NCBI GenBank assembly: GCA_003254885.1
Contig: QANT01000484.1
Coordinates: 1 to 20,598, forward strand
Reading direction: 5' to 3'
DNA length: 20,598 bases
Source of the DNA: Purshia tridentata
Taxonomy: Eukaryota > Streptophyta > Magnoliopsida > Rosales > Rosaceae
A program made the position numbers and the translations under genes. This document shows positions 11,232 through 20,333 of the stretch, piece by piece; positions within the stretch are counted from its first letter, which is position 1; each line of letters starts with the position of its first letter. The notes below the pieces were generated by a model. That model worked only from the letters and a program-made list of their open reading frames with translations. It was not told the DNA's origin and did not search any database.

Positions 11232-11445
11232 AATTTAAGGCTTTTTTCTTTTAGGAATCAGTCATAAACTTGTCATGTGCAAATATTTGACAAAAATTTG
11301 AAAAAATTTTACGAAGTGGACTGAAGTGAGTAATAACATGAAAAAATTTGTAAACTTAAGAATTTAAGAATAAAATTTGCAAACTTAAGTGAGAATGAGA
11401 CACGAGATAAATTCAAAAATTATTAATATAATCAAGTCTTATTTA
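10770..11445. mobile_element. MITE-like decayed inverted-repeat element upstream of LIG4
   Basis: The stretch at about 11260-11400 is an imperfect reverse complement of the second half of each tandem unit. For example, gtggactgaagtgag at about 11317 mirrors cacttcagtccactc at about 10880 and 11157. The outer ends also mirror each other loosely (aaaagggcttaatta near 10770 and 11053; ataatcaagtctta near 11429). Text of the form 'ggcttaatta...actccaatct...gagtccgtcaa' is common in terminal repeats of small non-autonomous plant DNA elements. No transposase is present. The assignment to a family and the borders are inference. Confidence 0.5.
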
Positions 11446-12209
11446 ACGTGTCTACTGAGTTGGGTCGTACTCGTCCAACTTATTAATTAGGCTCATTTGT
11501 GCTTCATATCGCATTTGTACTAACTTATTTAACAATCATGTCATGCTCACGTTGGCATATACATGTGAAGCCTAAGTTGACATGGTGGCCATGATCAGAT
11601 TATGACACCTCTCACTGGAGGCACCATATGATCACCTCTTTGATAAGTCTTGGCTTAGTGACCAATGGATAGCTGATATGGCCATCGACCATTGTGTTTT
11701 TTAAATTTTGATGTCGAAGAATAAAAGATAAGAAAGATGTAATGAATATACAACTTGTGTTACCCTTTGATTATCAACTCGTGAACAGAAAATTCATTAA
11801 TTTTGATAACCATCAGCCTCCTTAGTTGCAAAACTTTGCTTTCTTTGGTGAATCTTAACACCAGCGACACAAGGAAAAATGAAAATTAGAAACATGCACA
11901 TGCTCCACTGCTCCATTGATATAACATTATATATTCAACCAATGTTTGGAGCTGTGTGATTGTTTAATCAATTTCTAGCTTCAACAGTACTATTTTCCCA
12001 ATGACATCATAACAACTAGTATGTAATCAATTTGCAGGATAACTATTTTTTGATTTGAACAACAGTTAGATAGTTTCATCAAAAGATATAATCAAACACA
12101 ATGAATTTTCTTCTTATACAGAAAAATTACAACTTAAGGCAAGCATAAGCCATTAGCCAGCTTCGGCCTTCAACATTTGATGAAAATATTACCCACCGAA
12201 TAGTGGTGA
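11446..12209. other. Intergenic DNA between LIG4 and the MDL gene
   Basis: I see no coding sequence here. The right part, from 12209 leftwards, must contain the 3' UTR and polyadenylation site of the MDL gene; no clear AATAAA could be tied to it. The left part is distal upstream DNA of LIG4. Confidence 0.6.
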
Positions 12210-13547
12210 TCAAAATGTTGAGCCATTAAACCCAAAGAACGACCGCTGCAGCAGAAAAGAATGATCACATACACTAGTTAGTAATTAATTATGAATATAT
12301 TACTACAAGCATTTTAGCATTTGATAATTTAAGTGTCAACAATATTGAGATTGATTTTTGTTAGATTATAATCCATATTCCATACTACCATCAGTGCTGT
12401 GGAGGGTGAAAAATGTCCAAACCATATTTACTAATAGGTTTGTAAACGGAATCCAACTATATCCTAATATTCCTGATATTCAGAATCAGATTTTCAGTTT
12501 GAAATCACATTCCATATCTAAAAATAGGAATCAAAATCCAATCCATTGATAGACCTATATAGAATAACTCATTTTTTTGTAGTGTGACTCAATGCAAATA
12601 CCACTGATACTAGGTGACTTGAGAGCACGTGACCAGACAACTTATACTAAGTGACCTGAGAGCACGTGACCATTGGGCCTAACACGTGAATTGTTTGCTC
12701 CACTACCATGTGGAGAGACCCAAAACCAATGGCAATGAGTGTAGGGATAACTTTCAACAGTTTGAACCATTTTTGAAATTCACTAAAGGGCAGGACAAGA
12801 ATCGAACTCTTGTCGTGAGTATGGAGTAACTATTTTTCCCCTGAAGCTAGAAGCTCAGCCAGAAAGCAGTACTATCTGTAAGGTCAGATAAAAGTAACTT
12901 ATGCTTTATACAAATATGAAGAGCAGTATTCCACATCTCTAGACTAGTAGACTCTAGCTGCAAAATTTAGGACGTCCAAAACAAAACAAGTTAAATGGGC
13001 TCACCTCAACGTCATAAAATTTGATGTAGAAGCGGGAGCTATCTATGGAGAGCTTAGTTTCCAGAATCTCTGCAATAGTTGAACTCAGTTTTCCATTAAC
13101 ACTCGGTCCAATGCCCCCAATGGAGATCAATTCTCCGTAGGCAGCTGGCTCTTCCGTGCCGGCGAAAGCAATAGGCACACTCCCATTCAGCAAAATCATC
13201 ACGTACTGAAAGAACATATATAGAACACAAAAACATGAATACACAATTTTTAATATAAGAAGCCACCAACACCATATTGGATTGGCATGGAATGAGCGCA
13301 TTCATAGTAATATTCAGATTGGAAGTCAAAAAATTTGGTTAAAAGTTTGCATGCAGAGGAATGTTTCTGTTGGTTTAGTACTTTCATCGAACATTATATG
13401 TTCAAACCAAGAAGAGGTAAAAGGAAGAGACTTAACAGACTCGGGTTTGCCGATGATTTTGGAGACGGCTTTGGTGGCGTCCTTGAGAATGTCAGAGGCC
13501 ACCACTGCATCCACTGGCACATTCGTGAACAGATTCAACGTCGGCAT
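12210..13547 (-). CDS. MDL: MIF/D-dopachrome tautomerase-like protein (MDL family), 3 exons, 115 aa
   Basis: Plant MDL proteins are relatives of the animal cytokine MIF, a small trimeric tautomerase; the plant role is not well settled. Exons are 13437-13547, 13005-13205 and 12210-12245, joined in phase 0 to 37+67+11 residues plus stop. The product starts MPTLNLFTNV, so the N-terminal proline that acts as catalytic base in the family is present after Met removal. IIGKPES (31-37) carries the conserved lysine, and GSVPIAFAGTEEPAAYGEL and ISIGGIG match the family core. The region of the animal CxxC motif reads AAYG, so redox activity of that kind is not expected. The C-terminus is RSFFGFNGSTF, not an SKL-type peroxisomal signal, so MDL1/MDL2-like and probably cytosolic. 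The length is exactly that of the family. I cannot assign MDL1 versus MDL2. Confidence 0.93.
12607..12688. promoter_or_regulatory. Three CACGTG (G-box) cores, two in a 37-bp tandem repeat, in MDL intron 2
   Basis: CACGTG occurs at 12626-12631, 12663-12668 and 12683-12688. The first two sit in an imperfect direct repeat of about 37 bp that contains gagagcacgtgac. CACGTG is the core bound by plant bHLH (PIF, MYC) and bZIP factors. Whether these copies are used, or are just part of an inserted repeat, is not shown by the sequence. Confidence 0.55.
12770..12900 (-). mobile_element. Possible tRNA-derived SINE relic in MDL intron 2
   Basis: On the minus strand the bases at 12798-12811 read agagttcgattctt, close to the RNA polymerase III B box / T-loop (GTTCGANTC), and are flanked by a short self-complementary stem (acaaga/tcttgt). 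Plant SINEs often have such a box. I do not see a convincing A box or a complete tRNA cloverleaf, so this is a weak call with guessed borders. Confidence 0.3.
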
Positions 13548-13658
13548 TTCTTTTTCTCTTTTTTTTTGGTTTGGATTTTGAGAGCAAATGAAGAAGAGAG
13601 TTTTGCTTAGAAGTGGGAGATTAATGGGTGGTTTCAAAAGAGCAACTTGTAGATAACG

Positions 13659-13667
13659 CCTTTTATA
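13659..13667 (-). promoter_or_regulatory. TATA box of the MDL gene
   Basis: The minus strand reads TATAAAAGG here, a near-ideal TATA box, about 112 bp upstream of the MDL start codon. Transcription would then start near 13630, giving a leader of roughly 80 nt, typical for a plant gene. Placement is by motif and distance only. Confidence 0.6.
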
Positions 13668-14308
13668 GTATTATAGAGTTATAGGACGAGGAATGTCGTC
13701 TTGTCAAGTTTAACTCCTTGCAGTCACCTCTTGTTGTCTCGAGCGCTAACCATGTATGCACCATCAGAACGAGAAAGCTAGAAGTAATATCATTTTTGAG
13801 AGCTACAGTTCAGACGTTTGTTTGGCATGTGAACAGATCCAACGGCTCACAACCAAAAGAAGCAAAGAAAGCTGCCTCATCAGTCCCAATGTTTTTTTTT
13901 TTTTTTAATGCAGGAAAAATCAGGTGGTAAATGAGTAGTTTTGAGATGGTAATGTCACATTGTCACTCAACAAAAATATTCAAGAAAAAAAAAATTGCAA
14001 CATGCACTTACAAATTAAAGCGCTCATCAAAAAAAGAGAAAAAAAAAACATCCAAATTAGTGCACAAATTCATGAAGCATAACGAAAATCACTATTTCAT
14101 TACAACCCTTCTATATCCCTCTCAAGATTGGCTACCTGAAAATCTACCAACAGATTAAATCTGATGATATCAGATAACATAATGGGGACCCCTCTGGCAA
14201 CTTTACAAAATACTACACTGGAACATCAATTTTTCTCTGATCAGAATTAATTGGAAATAACTTAGTCCAAGCAGAGAAGCCTCCATTAGTCTTTGGTCAC
14301 CAATTAAT
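13668..14308. other. Intergenic DNA between MDL and PEPPER-like genes
   Basis: This holds upstream DNA of MDL on the left and the 3' UTR of the KH-domain gene on the right. There is a T run at about 13892-13906 and A runs near 13984-13994 and 14036-14049. I see no coding sequence; the open frames here are short and A-rich. Confidence 0.6.
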
Positions 14309-17300
14309 TCAAAGCCTAAAAGTGCTGTAGCCTCCTCCTAGACCAGAAGATCCATACCCACCATAGGGTTGTGAGGATAGTGAAGATGAAGCACCTAACT
14401 GAGAAGCGTAAGATGAAGCACCTAATTGACCGTAGGATGACCTCAACCCACCATCTATCCTGCCATAGCTACTTGTAACTGGTTCCTTGCGACTGCTCAT
14501 AACTTCCTGAAAATACATAAGAAAAGATGCCAACTATGCTTAAAATTTCCAAGCAGGGTTTCACATTTCCCCCCAAAGAAATCACAATTACCAGTTAAAA
14601 TTTCATTTTTGCTCAACTTTTCAAATGGGTAAAGCATACCTGAATCAGTTGTTGAGCCATCTGAACCTGTGATGAGGTGCCTTTTATTTCCACAGTAATT
14701 TCATCGGGTAGTCCTCTGCTCTCTTGCACAGTTAGGATGGCTCCGCTACTACGGCGAATGTATGCAATATTCGACCCTTCAACCCCAATAATGTCCTCAG
14801 CATAAGACAGAGGAATTTGCATTGTTTGTGCAATCTGGATATAGAATGCAACAGAGAAAATATTGTTATCCAGACTTGTAGTAGGAATGAAGTACAAGAA
14901 TGTAAAGCAAAATGTTATCAATTCTCAAGAACGAAGGTTCCTCTTTTTTCATAGTCCTATCTAGACTAAAATTTTTTTTATGAGCAATCAGAGTATATAT
15001 AGAGAGATTGACATACGTAACACAAGCCTGATGCAATCTTGCTTATTTTAGGATATTGTTCTGTTCCCATTGACAACAAATTTTCACAATAGGTCACTCA
15101 TCAAGATATTGTTTTAAACAAGTTAGTCTGTAAAAACATACGACTTTCGTTAGATTCAGATTTTTACAAAGATACATATATTCCTAATATTACTAAGTAT
15201 ATCACGTTTAGGACGTACAGTAAAAGTTCCTCAAGCATTTTACAGAAGCAAAAACTACAATAAAACACTCGTCCCATTTAACTTAATTACAAGTTAGACC
15301 ATCTTTGTGTGTATATGAGCATACATGTGAAGATGCAAATGAGCGCTACCATAAAGTAGGAAGTTTAAGCTAAAAATTCATAGTTAGAACGACCAACCTG
15401 AGTAACAATAGGAGCACCAGTACGACCAAGTCCTGAAGAACGAATAGAAGAAAGGGTAAGATCTTGGCCATAAAGCGAAGTAGGATCTTGTCCATAAATT
15501 GAAATTCCAGAGGAAGGCAGTTGTGATTCCAATTGAGTTTCACGATCGAGATACAAAGATTCTCTCTTTGCTGAGAGAGAATAATTACTGCCAACTCCAG
15601 TTTGAGAAGAAGTATGCAGCTTGTCAGCCCAGGTCTCTGGTTGGCGGTCTTGTGAGATTGTTGCATTGTACTAAAGATGCATGTTCCAATAATCAATACA
15701 CAGCAATGAAAAGAAATTAAAATACACCAGATGTTAATGGGCATTAAGCTTACAGTCTTCTCAAAAAGTGGGAGAACACTATGATCAACCAAAAACTTCC
15801 TCAGGTGAGCCACTACTGCTTCTAAAGCTTTGAGAACCTTCAAGGCTTCTCCCTGCAATTCAACAATCCTCTCATCCGCAGCAGCATAGAATGGAACCTC
15901 ATCTGCCATTACAAAAATTAGTTATCACATGCCTTGTTTGGAGAAGGAAGAACGGCTTTTAGAATGAGAGTCAACAAGAAAAGGGAGAAAAAAAGGATTA
16001 GAGGCATTAGTTGCATCCAATTACAAACCTGAATACATCAAATGAAGATAGATAGTATGATTAGAATGACGAATATTACTACACCAAAATTTTAAGTAGT
16101 GGCTACATAACATATGATAGGAAGACATACTGTGATTTAGAACTCTATATTTACATCTTATCAGAAAATAATCCCATATTTACATAACCATCATGCATAA
16201 TGAAGTTAAAGGACTCTAAAATGAAAAACAGATCCAAAAATGCATAACTCAGATTGCCAGAAAAGAAAAAGGGAGAAGAACGTATGTTAAACTACACACA
16301 GTATAAAGCAAATCACAATAATTATCTTTACGAGCATGAATATTGAAATCTAGATTACCAATAGCAAACCTAGGTGTCCAAAAGTTTATCACAAAGTAAT
16401 TTGACAGAAAAAAACACACAAAAACTAAAATCCAATAGCCATTTTGGTTCCAATTTTCTATATGTAACCCCTAACCCATCTGAAACTTTGTTTATAAACC
16501 ATATAAACAGCAATAAACACGTTATAATTTGCATTTGGGAAAAGGAGGTAACATGGTACACACAAAAAAAAACAGAAAAAAAAGAGATAAGATGAGGAAG
16601 AGACTTGAAACCATTAATAAATTACTGATTAAAGAAAACTTGTATCATGCAACGCTGAGAGCATACCTCCAGACAATACTCGCACAGAAGCCCCTGTACT
16701 CTCCTGTATAGATTTGATTAATGATCCTTGTTTTCCAATTAAATTAATTGCCTGTGTGGATGCTACTAACAACCGGATTGAACAGAATGCAACTCCAGCA
16801 GCACCAGACACTTTTGTATCACCCTCACTCTCAGATAATCCCGAGACACGTTTGAATATTCTTATTACAGCTTCCATTGCAGGGGAAAGAGGAGCCTCTG
16901 GCTCTTCCCTTCCAGAGATCAGCACCTAAAAGAAAATTGTATTAGAAAGATTGTACCAAAGAATGGTATCACGGAAGACTTAAATCAAATGTCTATTTGA
17001 AAGGATATGCATGTGCAAGGGATAGTAGACTGGCATCTCAGGAGCAGAACACTAAAAGCATTAAAAGCAAAGGGAACTTCAATCTCCTCGTTTGTTCTCT
17101 ATACCCTTGTAAAGTGCAACTAGAGAATTGTAAAACTGATAAGTGTACAACATAACTCCAAGTGGCATTATGGACGTCTTCCATAAACAACTAATTTTTT
17201 TTTTCAGACTTATATAGAACAGTCACTTGATTTTGAACTCAAATGAAGACTTATTACTATCCTGTCTAGCAATATAATTATGGTATAACACCTTCTATAC

Positions 17301-18162
17301 TCCAAATGGAGTAACTCTAGCATTAGAAAAATAAGAAAAGTTTTGCTTAGGGGTTTTTGTTACCTCATGACACATATACTACTCTCAGTTCCCAGAATTC
17401 AATAATAAATTTTCATTCTTTATTGTTCTCAGACTTGTTAGCAACCACAAAGCTTAAGTAGACAGCCTGATTATGCTACATTTTTTCTTGCTTTGATAAA
17501 AGCAAATATTATTTATTCAATTCATGCTTCTATTCTCTCACAATTAAACAGAGAACAACACACTTACCGACGAAATGCACAAACCCTATACTTGAAAACA
17601 ACTATAAAAGACTGTTGAAGCGGAATTCGACCAAATTTCTTCTCTTTTCTGTTTGTTTCATCTTTTTATCATTTTCCCAGCAGAAAAAAAAGTTCAAAAT
17701 AGCAATTTCGAAAAGAGCAAACCCTAGAAAGAGAGAAAACGAGGCACAACTCACGATGCGATCAGGAGTGCCGACGGCGCCGTCAAGGACCCGAATGCGA
17801 GCTCGAGTCTCCTCGCACATCTTCTTGATGAGCTCGCCTTTTCGGCCGATAATGCTACCGACCTTAAGCACCGGCACAATTAGCCGAAACACGCAGTCCC
17901 CGGGCCAACCGGGCCATCGTTTATCGGCGGTTGAGGTTGCATCGCTGCTAGCGGTCGTCGCGGTTGCCGGAGCCCCAGGCTCCGATTTTGGGGCGGCGTC
18001 AGGCTCGGGGTTTTGATTCTGATTGTTATCTGTCGTTGTTGTTGATGTTGTTGGGTCTGACTCGGGTGCGGCGGTTGCGGTGACAGTTTCGAATGTGAGT
18101 GGTTGCGGGTCGGGTTCCGGAGCCTTGGCGGAGCCGTTCTCGGCGGGTTGGGCGGTGGCCAT
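14309..18162 (-). CDS. PEP: Triple KH-domain RNA-binding protein, PEPPER-like (FLK family), 493 aa
   Basis: Arabidopsis PEPPER and its paralogue FLK bind RNA in the nucleus and tune FLC expression, flowering time and floral-organ identity. Six exons join in frame: 17755-18162, 16667-16925, 15754-15902, 15398-15670, 14640-14834, 14309-14506 (493 residues plus TGA). Residues 1-80 are a low-complexity Ala/Pro/Thr-rich arm. KH1 begins at [18 protein letters not shown] with GRKG at 106-109; KH2 follows [16 protein letters not shown] with GKQG at 200-203; KH3 has GVEG at 380-383. The tail (about 444-493) is rich in Gly, Ser and Tyr and ends GGGYSTFRL. All three GxxG loops are intact, so RNA binding is expected. 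The start is the only in-frame ATG before the conserved part. Length is close to Arabidopsis PEPPER as I remember it; an FLK orthologue is the alternative. Confidence 0.92.
14835..15397. other. PEPPER-like gene intron 4, no further feature seen
   Basis: A 563-bp AT-rich intron between the linker exon and the KH3 exon, with donor gttggt and acceptor atccag on the minus strand. No element recognised. Confidence 0.65.
15903..16666. other. PEPPER-like gene intron 2, no further feature seen
   Basis: This 764-bp intron splits the codon after the KH2 exon (phase 1; donor gtatgc, acceptor atggcag). Short open frames on either strand here look like chance. Confidence 0.65.
16926..17754. other. PEPPER-like gene intron 1, no further feature seen
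   Basis: The 829-bp first intron interrupts KH1 immediately after TPDRI (phase 0; donor gtgagt, acceptor cttttag). Nothing else recognised. Confidence 0.7.
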
Positions 18163-18267
18163 AAGGGAGACAGAGGAGGGGGTTAGGGTAAAGGTTTTGT
18201 TGGGCAGACAGTGTATGCCAGAAGAGGGGTTTTGTTGAAGCTGGTGCTTGGTGGGTGTTGCGAGAGC

Positions 18268-18360
18268 TAAAAAGTAGGGATGGCTACTGGTTGTGTTCGG
18301 GGCGGGTTTGCCGATATCATACCCGGGTAATCGGGATTTTCATTGGGTTTTCGGAGACCT
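18268..18360. mobile_element. hAT-type element terminus-like, GC-rich sequence upstream of PEPPER-like gene
   Basis: Starting with agtagggatggctactgg and continuing through cggggcgggttt and acccgggtaatcgggat, this stretch resembles the GC-rich ends of common non-autonomous hAT-like elements in plants (tagggatggcaa... cgggtttgggtaccc). It lies about 110 bp upstream of the KH-gene start codon, near its likely promoter. No transposase is seen, and no matching opposite end could be assigned with confidence. Confidence 0.4.
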
Positions 18361-18554
18361 TAATATATTTAAAAATAATAATTTACCAAACTAACAAAAA
18401 TATATAATATAATATCAATAAAATACATTAAAATTTAAAGTAAATGATTATAAACCCCATTTTTGAACTTCTATTACTTTTAAGATCTAGGTACTTTTTT
18501 TCATTTTTTGAGAGGCCCATTTATACAAATTCGGTCCAAAACTCCGTTTCTTAT

Positions 18555-18668
18555 TCTCACTCCGTCTGTGCACTCATCTCTCACACTCTCCATCTCTCAC
18601 ACTCTCCGTCTCTCTCCTCTCTGCACTCATCTCTCTTGCTTTCCATCTCTCTCCTCTGTCTCACAGAT
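18555..18668 (+). repeat. CT-rich low-complexity stretch
   Basis: Repeats of ctctcacactctcc, ctctctcctct and catctctc fill this stretch on the plus strand. Such CT-rich DNA is common in plant core promoters and 5' leaders (Y patches), so it could be the leader of a plus-strand transcript, or on the opposite strand a GA-rich element of the PEPPER-like promoter. Confidence 0.6.
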
Positions 18669-18670
18669 CG

Positions 18671-18814
18671 ATGAGCCCGGCATGTACAGCATCTTCCTCC
18701 CCCACTTTCGCTGAGATCGCCGCCTTCGCCATGGAGCACAACCTAGCAACTTTTCTACTGGACCAAATCAACGAGTTTCAAGATCCAACCTCAATTGGAT
18801 TTGGTATAGGCTGA
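18671..18814 (+). CDS. Short ORF of 47 codons after the CT-rich stretch, unrecognised
   Basis: An ATG soon after the CT-rich stretch opens a 47-residue frame, starting MSPACTASSSPTFAEIAAFA and ending at TGA (18812-18814). I recognise no family. Its base composition is richer in GC than the DNA that follows, which hints at former coding or leader sequence. It may be the broken first exon of a degraded gene, or chance. Confidence 0.2.
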   Translation: MSPACTASSSPTFAEIAAFAMEHNLATFLLDQINEFQDPTSIGFGIG

Positions 18815-19520
18815 GGTCGTTCTTGACGAACCAAGAGAGAGGTAGAAAAGGAGGATAACTAGAACAACTAGGACTTTTCCGATTTGAAGTTGGCTAATTT
18901 GGGTATTAAGGTTTCTTGATTTTTATGTATTTATAAGAATTTATCTTTGATTTATGTTATTTTCTTTGTGCAAATCTGAAGTTTAATTTGATGGATTAGA
19001 TGAACTATGGCAGTTATTTTCAATTTTGATTTATATTTTGTTGGTGTTAATAGTTGTATTTTTCATTTAAGGGCTTTAGTTGATTGACACCTTTTGTTTT
19101 TTGTTTTTCCTCTTTGGAGTTGATATATTTATTATTTCATATTTGATGTTACTAGGACAAAACTCACTAGAAGGTTAGGAACATTGGAAAGTTATATTCA
19201 CTATTTTATGCTTTAACAGATTAAAGATGGTGGACTTTTTTGGGTTTCCTGGTTATGTCTTTTGGTTTTATCTTATATTTGCTATTGCCTGATCAAAGGA
19301 TGTTATATTTGATTGTCTTATGTACTTCAATATTCATTTCATTCTTGTCATGATAAAGTTGCTACTGGACTTTAGTAAGAAAGCGCCAAATATTGGAGGA
19401 AGAAACAAAGTTAGAAAGCCCATTTGTTAGTATAAAGTTGAGCTTTTGTAGAGCAATGGTTTTGTTTTTAAGTTGCTGGCTTTTTGTTTGTTCTTGTTTT
19501 TTGGTTTTTAAGTGGAGGGT
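18815..19520. other. T-rich non-coding DNA
   Basis: Rich in T on the plus strand, as in a plant intron or 3' flank read in that direction. No coding sequence recognised. It could be the remains of an intron between the short ORF and the ascorbate-oxidase fragment, but nothing proves that. Confidence 0.5.
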
Positions 19521-19526
19521 AGAATT

Positions 19527-19939
19527 AGGCATTACAAATGAGAGGTGAAGTATGAGTACAAGTCCCCTCACTGTTTCAAGAAATTGGTTATAACCATTAA
19601 TGGTAGAACTCCAGGACCCACCATTCTTGCTCAGCAGGGAGACACAGTCATAGTTGAGCTCAAGAACAGCTTGTTGACAGAGAATGTAGCCATTCATTGG
19701 CATGAAATTCCACAAGTACGATAATATATAATTAATCTCCTTATTTCTATTAGCCAATATTTGATCAGCTAGCAGTATTTAGAATACATATTTTATAGCA
19801 TCATATCTAGGTCTATGATTGACTTATGCATATTTGGTTACGTTACTTGTTGCAGATTGGAACACCATGGAGTGAGATGTGCCTTCCACTCCTCCTCTGT
19901 TATTGTCCTTCATTACAATTTGTTATTAAAATAGTATAA
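19527..19939 (+). pseudogene. L-ascorbate oxidase (multicopper oxidase) fragment, broken
   Basis: The frame at 19527-19715 gives VKYEYKSP, then VITINGRTPGPTILAQQGDT and IHWHEIPQ, the N-terminal cupredoxin domain of plant ascorbate oxidase, an apoplastic copper enzyme. An in-frame TGA (19539-19541) stands where the family has Trp in the HYKWEVKYEY context. The copper motif HWHG reads HWHE, and the following Arg is Pro. A donor (gtacga) follows CAA, and an acceptor (ttgcag, ending 19855) leads into IGTPWS, after which similarity stops and a TAA comes at 19937. No signal peptide and none of the later exons are present. It is a genomic (intron-bearing) relic, not a processed copy. Confidence 0.85.
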
Positions 19940-20050
19940 TGAAGTCACGATACTGATGGTATTGTTACTAGGGTCCTTACAATTGGCTAATTTTGACAAA
20001 GAAAATACANTAAGATTTGTATACATATGATTTGTAAATGAAGTAGTACA
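19940..20050. other. AT-rich DNA right of the pseudogene
   Basis: No gene seen. Contains the ambiguous base at 20010. Confidence 0.5.
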
Positions 20051-20052
20051 AG

Positions 20053-20315
20053 TTGTTACTAGCTGACAGTAATCATAAGATGATTGTTATTGTCAGCCAA
20101 TAACAATAAGGTGATTGTTACTGGCTGATAGTAACAATAAGGTGGGACAGTAACAATTCTTTAGATATAGAAAAAAAAAAAAANAAAAAAAAAAAAAAGG
20201 AGCTTTTATGCTATTTTGGATGTGTTTATACACAATAAAAATGTCAGTTTTGTATAAATTGTGCTATTTCAAATTTTTTTACAAAGTAAGAATTGTTACT
20301 GTTAGACAGCAACAA
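20053..20315. repeat. Four copies of a 23-nt imperfect palindrome
   Basis: Copies at 20053-20075, 20084-20106, 20115-20137 and 20293-20315 follow the pattern ttgttact.gctgac.gtaacaa; the second is in the opposite sense. Each copy is itself close to palindromic (ttgtta at one end, taacaa at the other), so it could form a short hairpin. Copies 1-3 are spaced about 31 bp apart. An A run with an ambiguous base (20171-20198) lies between copies 3 and 4. Confidence 0.8.
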
Positions 20316-20333
20316 TTCTTAAAGGTATTGTAG

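Larger units (their letters stand above)
12246..13004. other. MDL intron 2 (759 bp)
   Basis: This large intron separates the 36-nt last exon from the rest. Donor gtgagc and acceptor ctgctgcag on the minus strand are good. It contains the G-box repeat and the tRNA-like box listed separately; the remainder is plain AT-rich sequence. Confidence 0.8.

Noticed and set aside
12791-12815. tRNA gene
   Set aside because: A T-loop-like box is present but no acceptor stem, D arm or anticodon arm could be built around it.
17615-18238. Plus-strand open frames of 133 and 71 codons opposite the first exon of the KH gene
   Set aside because: GC-rich exon on the other strand leaves few stops; the Val/Ser/Gly-rich translation is an antisense artefact.
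18444-18714. Protein-coding gene in the Ser/Leu/His-rich plus-strand frames
   Set aside because: The translation simply reflects CT-rich low-complexity DNA.
19362-19757. 131-codon minus-strand frame
   Set aside because: It is antisense to the ascorbate-oxidase relic and T-rich flank; no similarity to a known protein.
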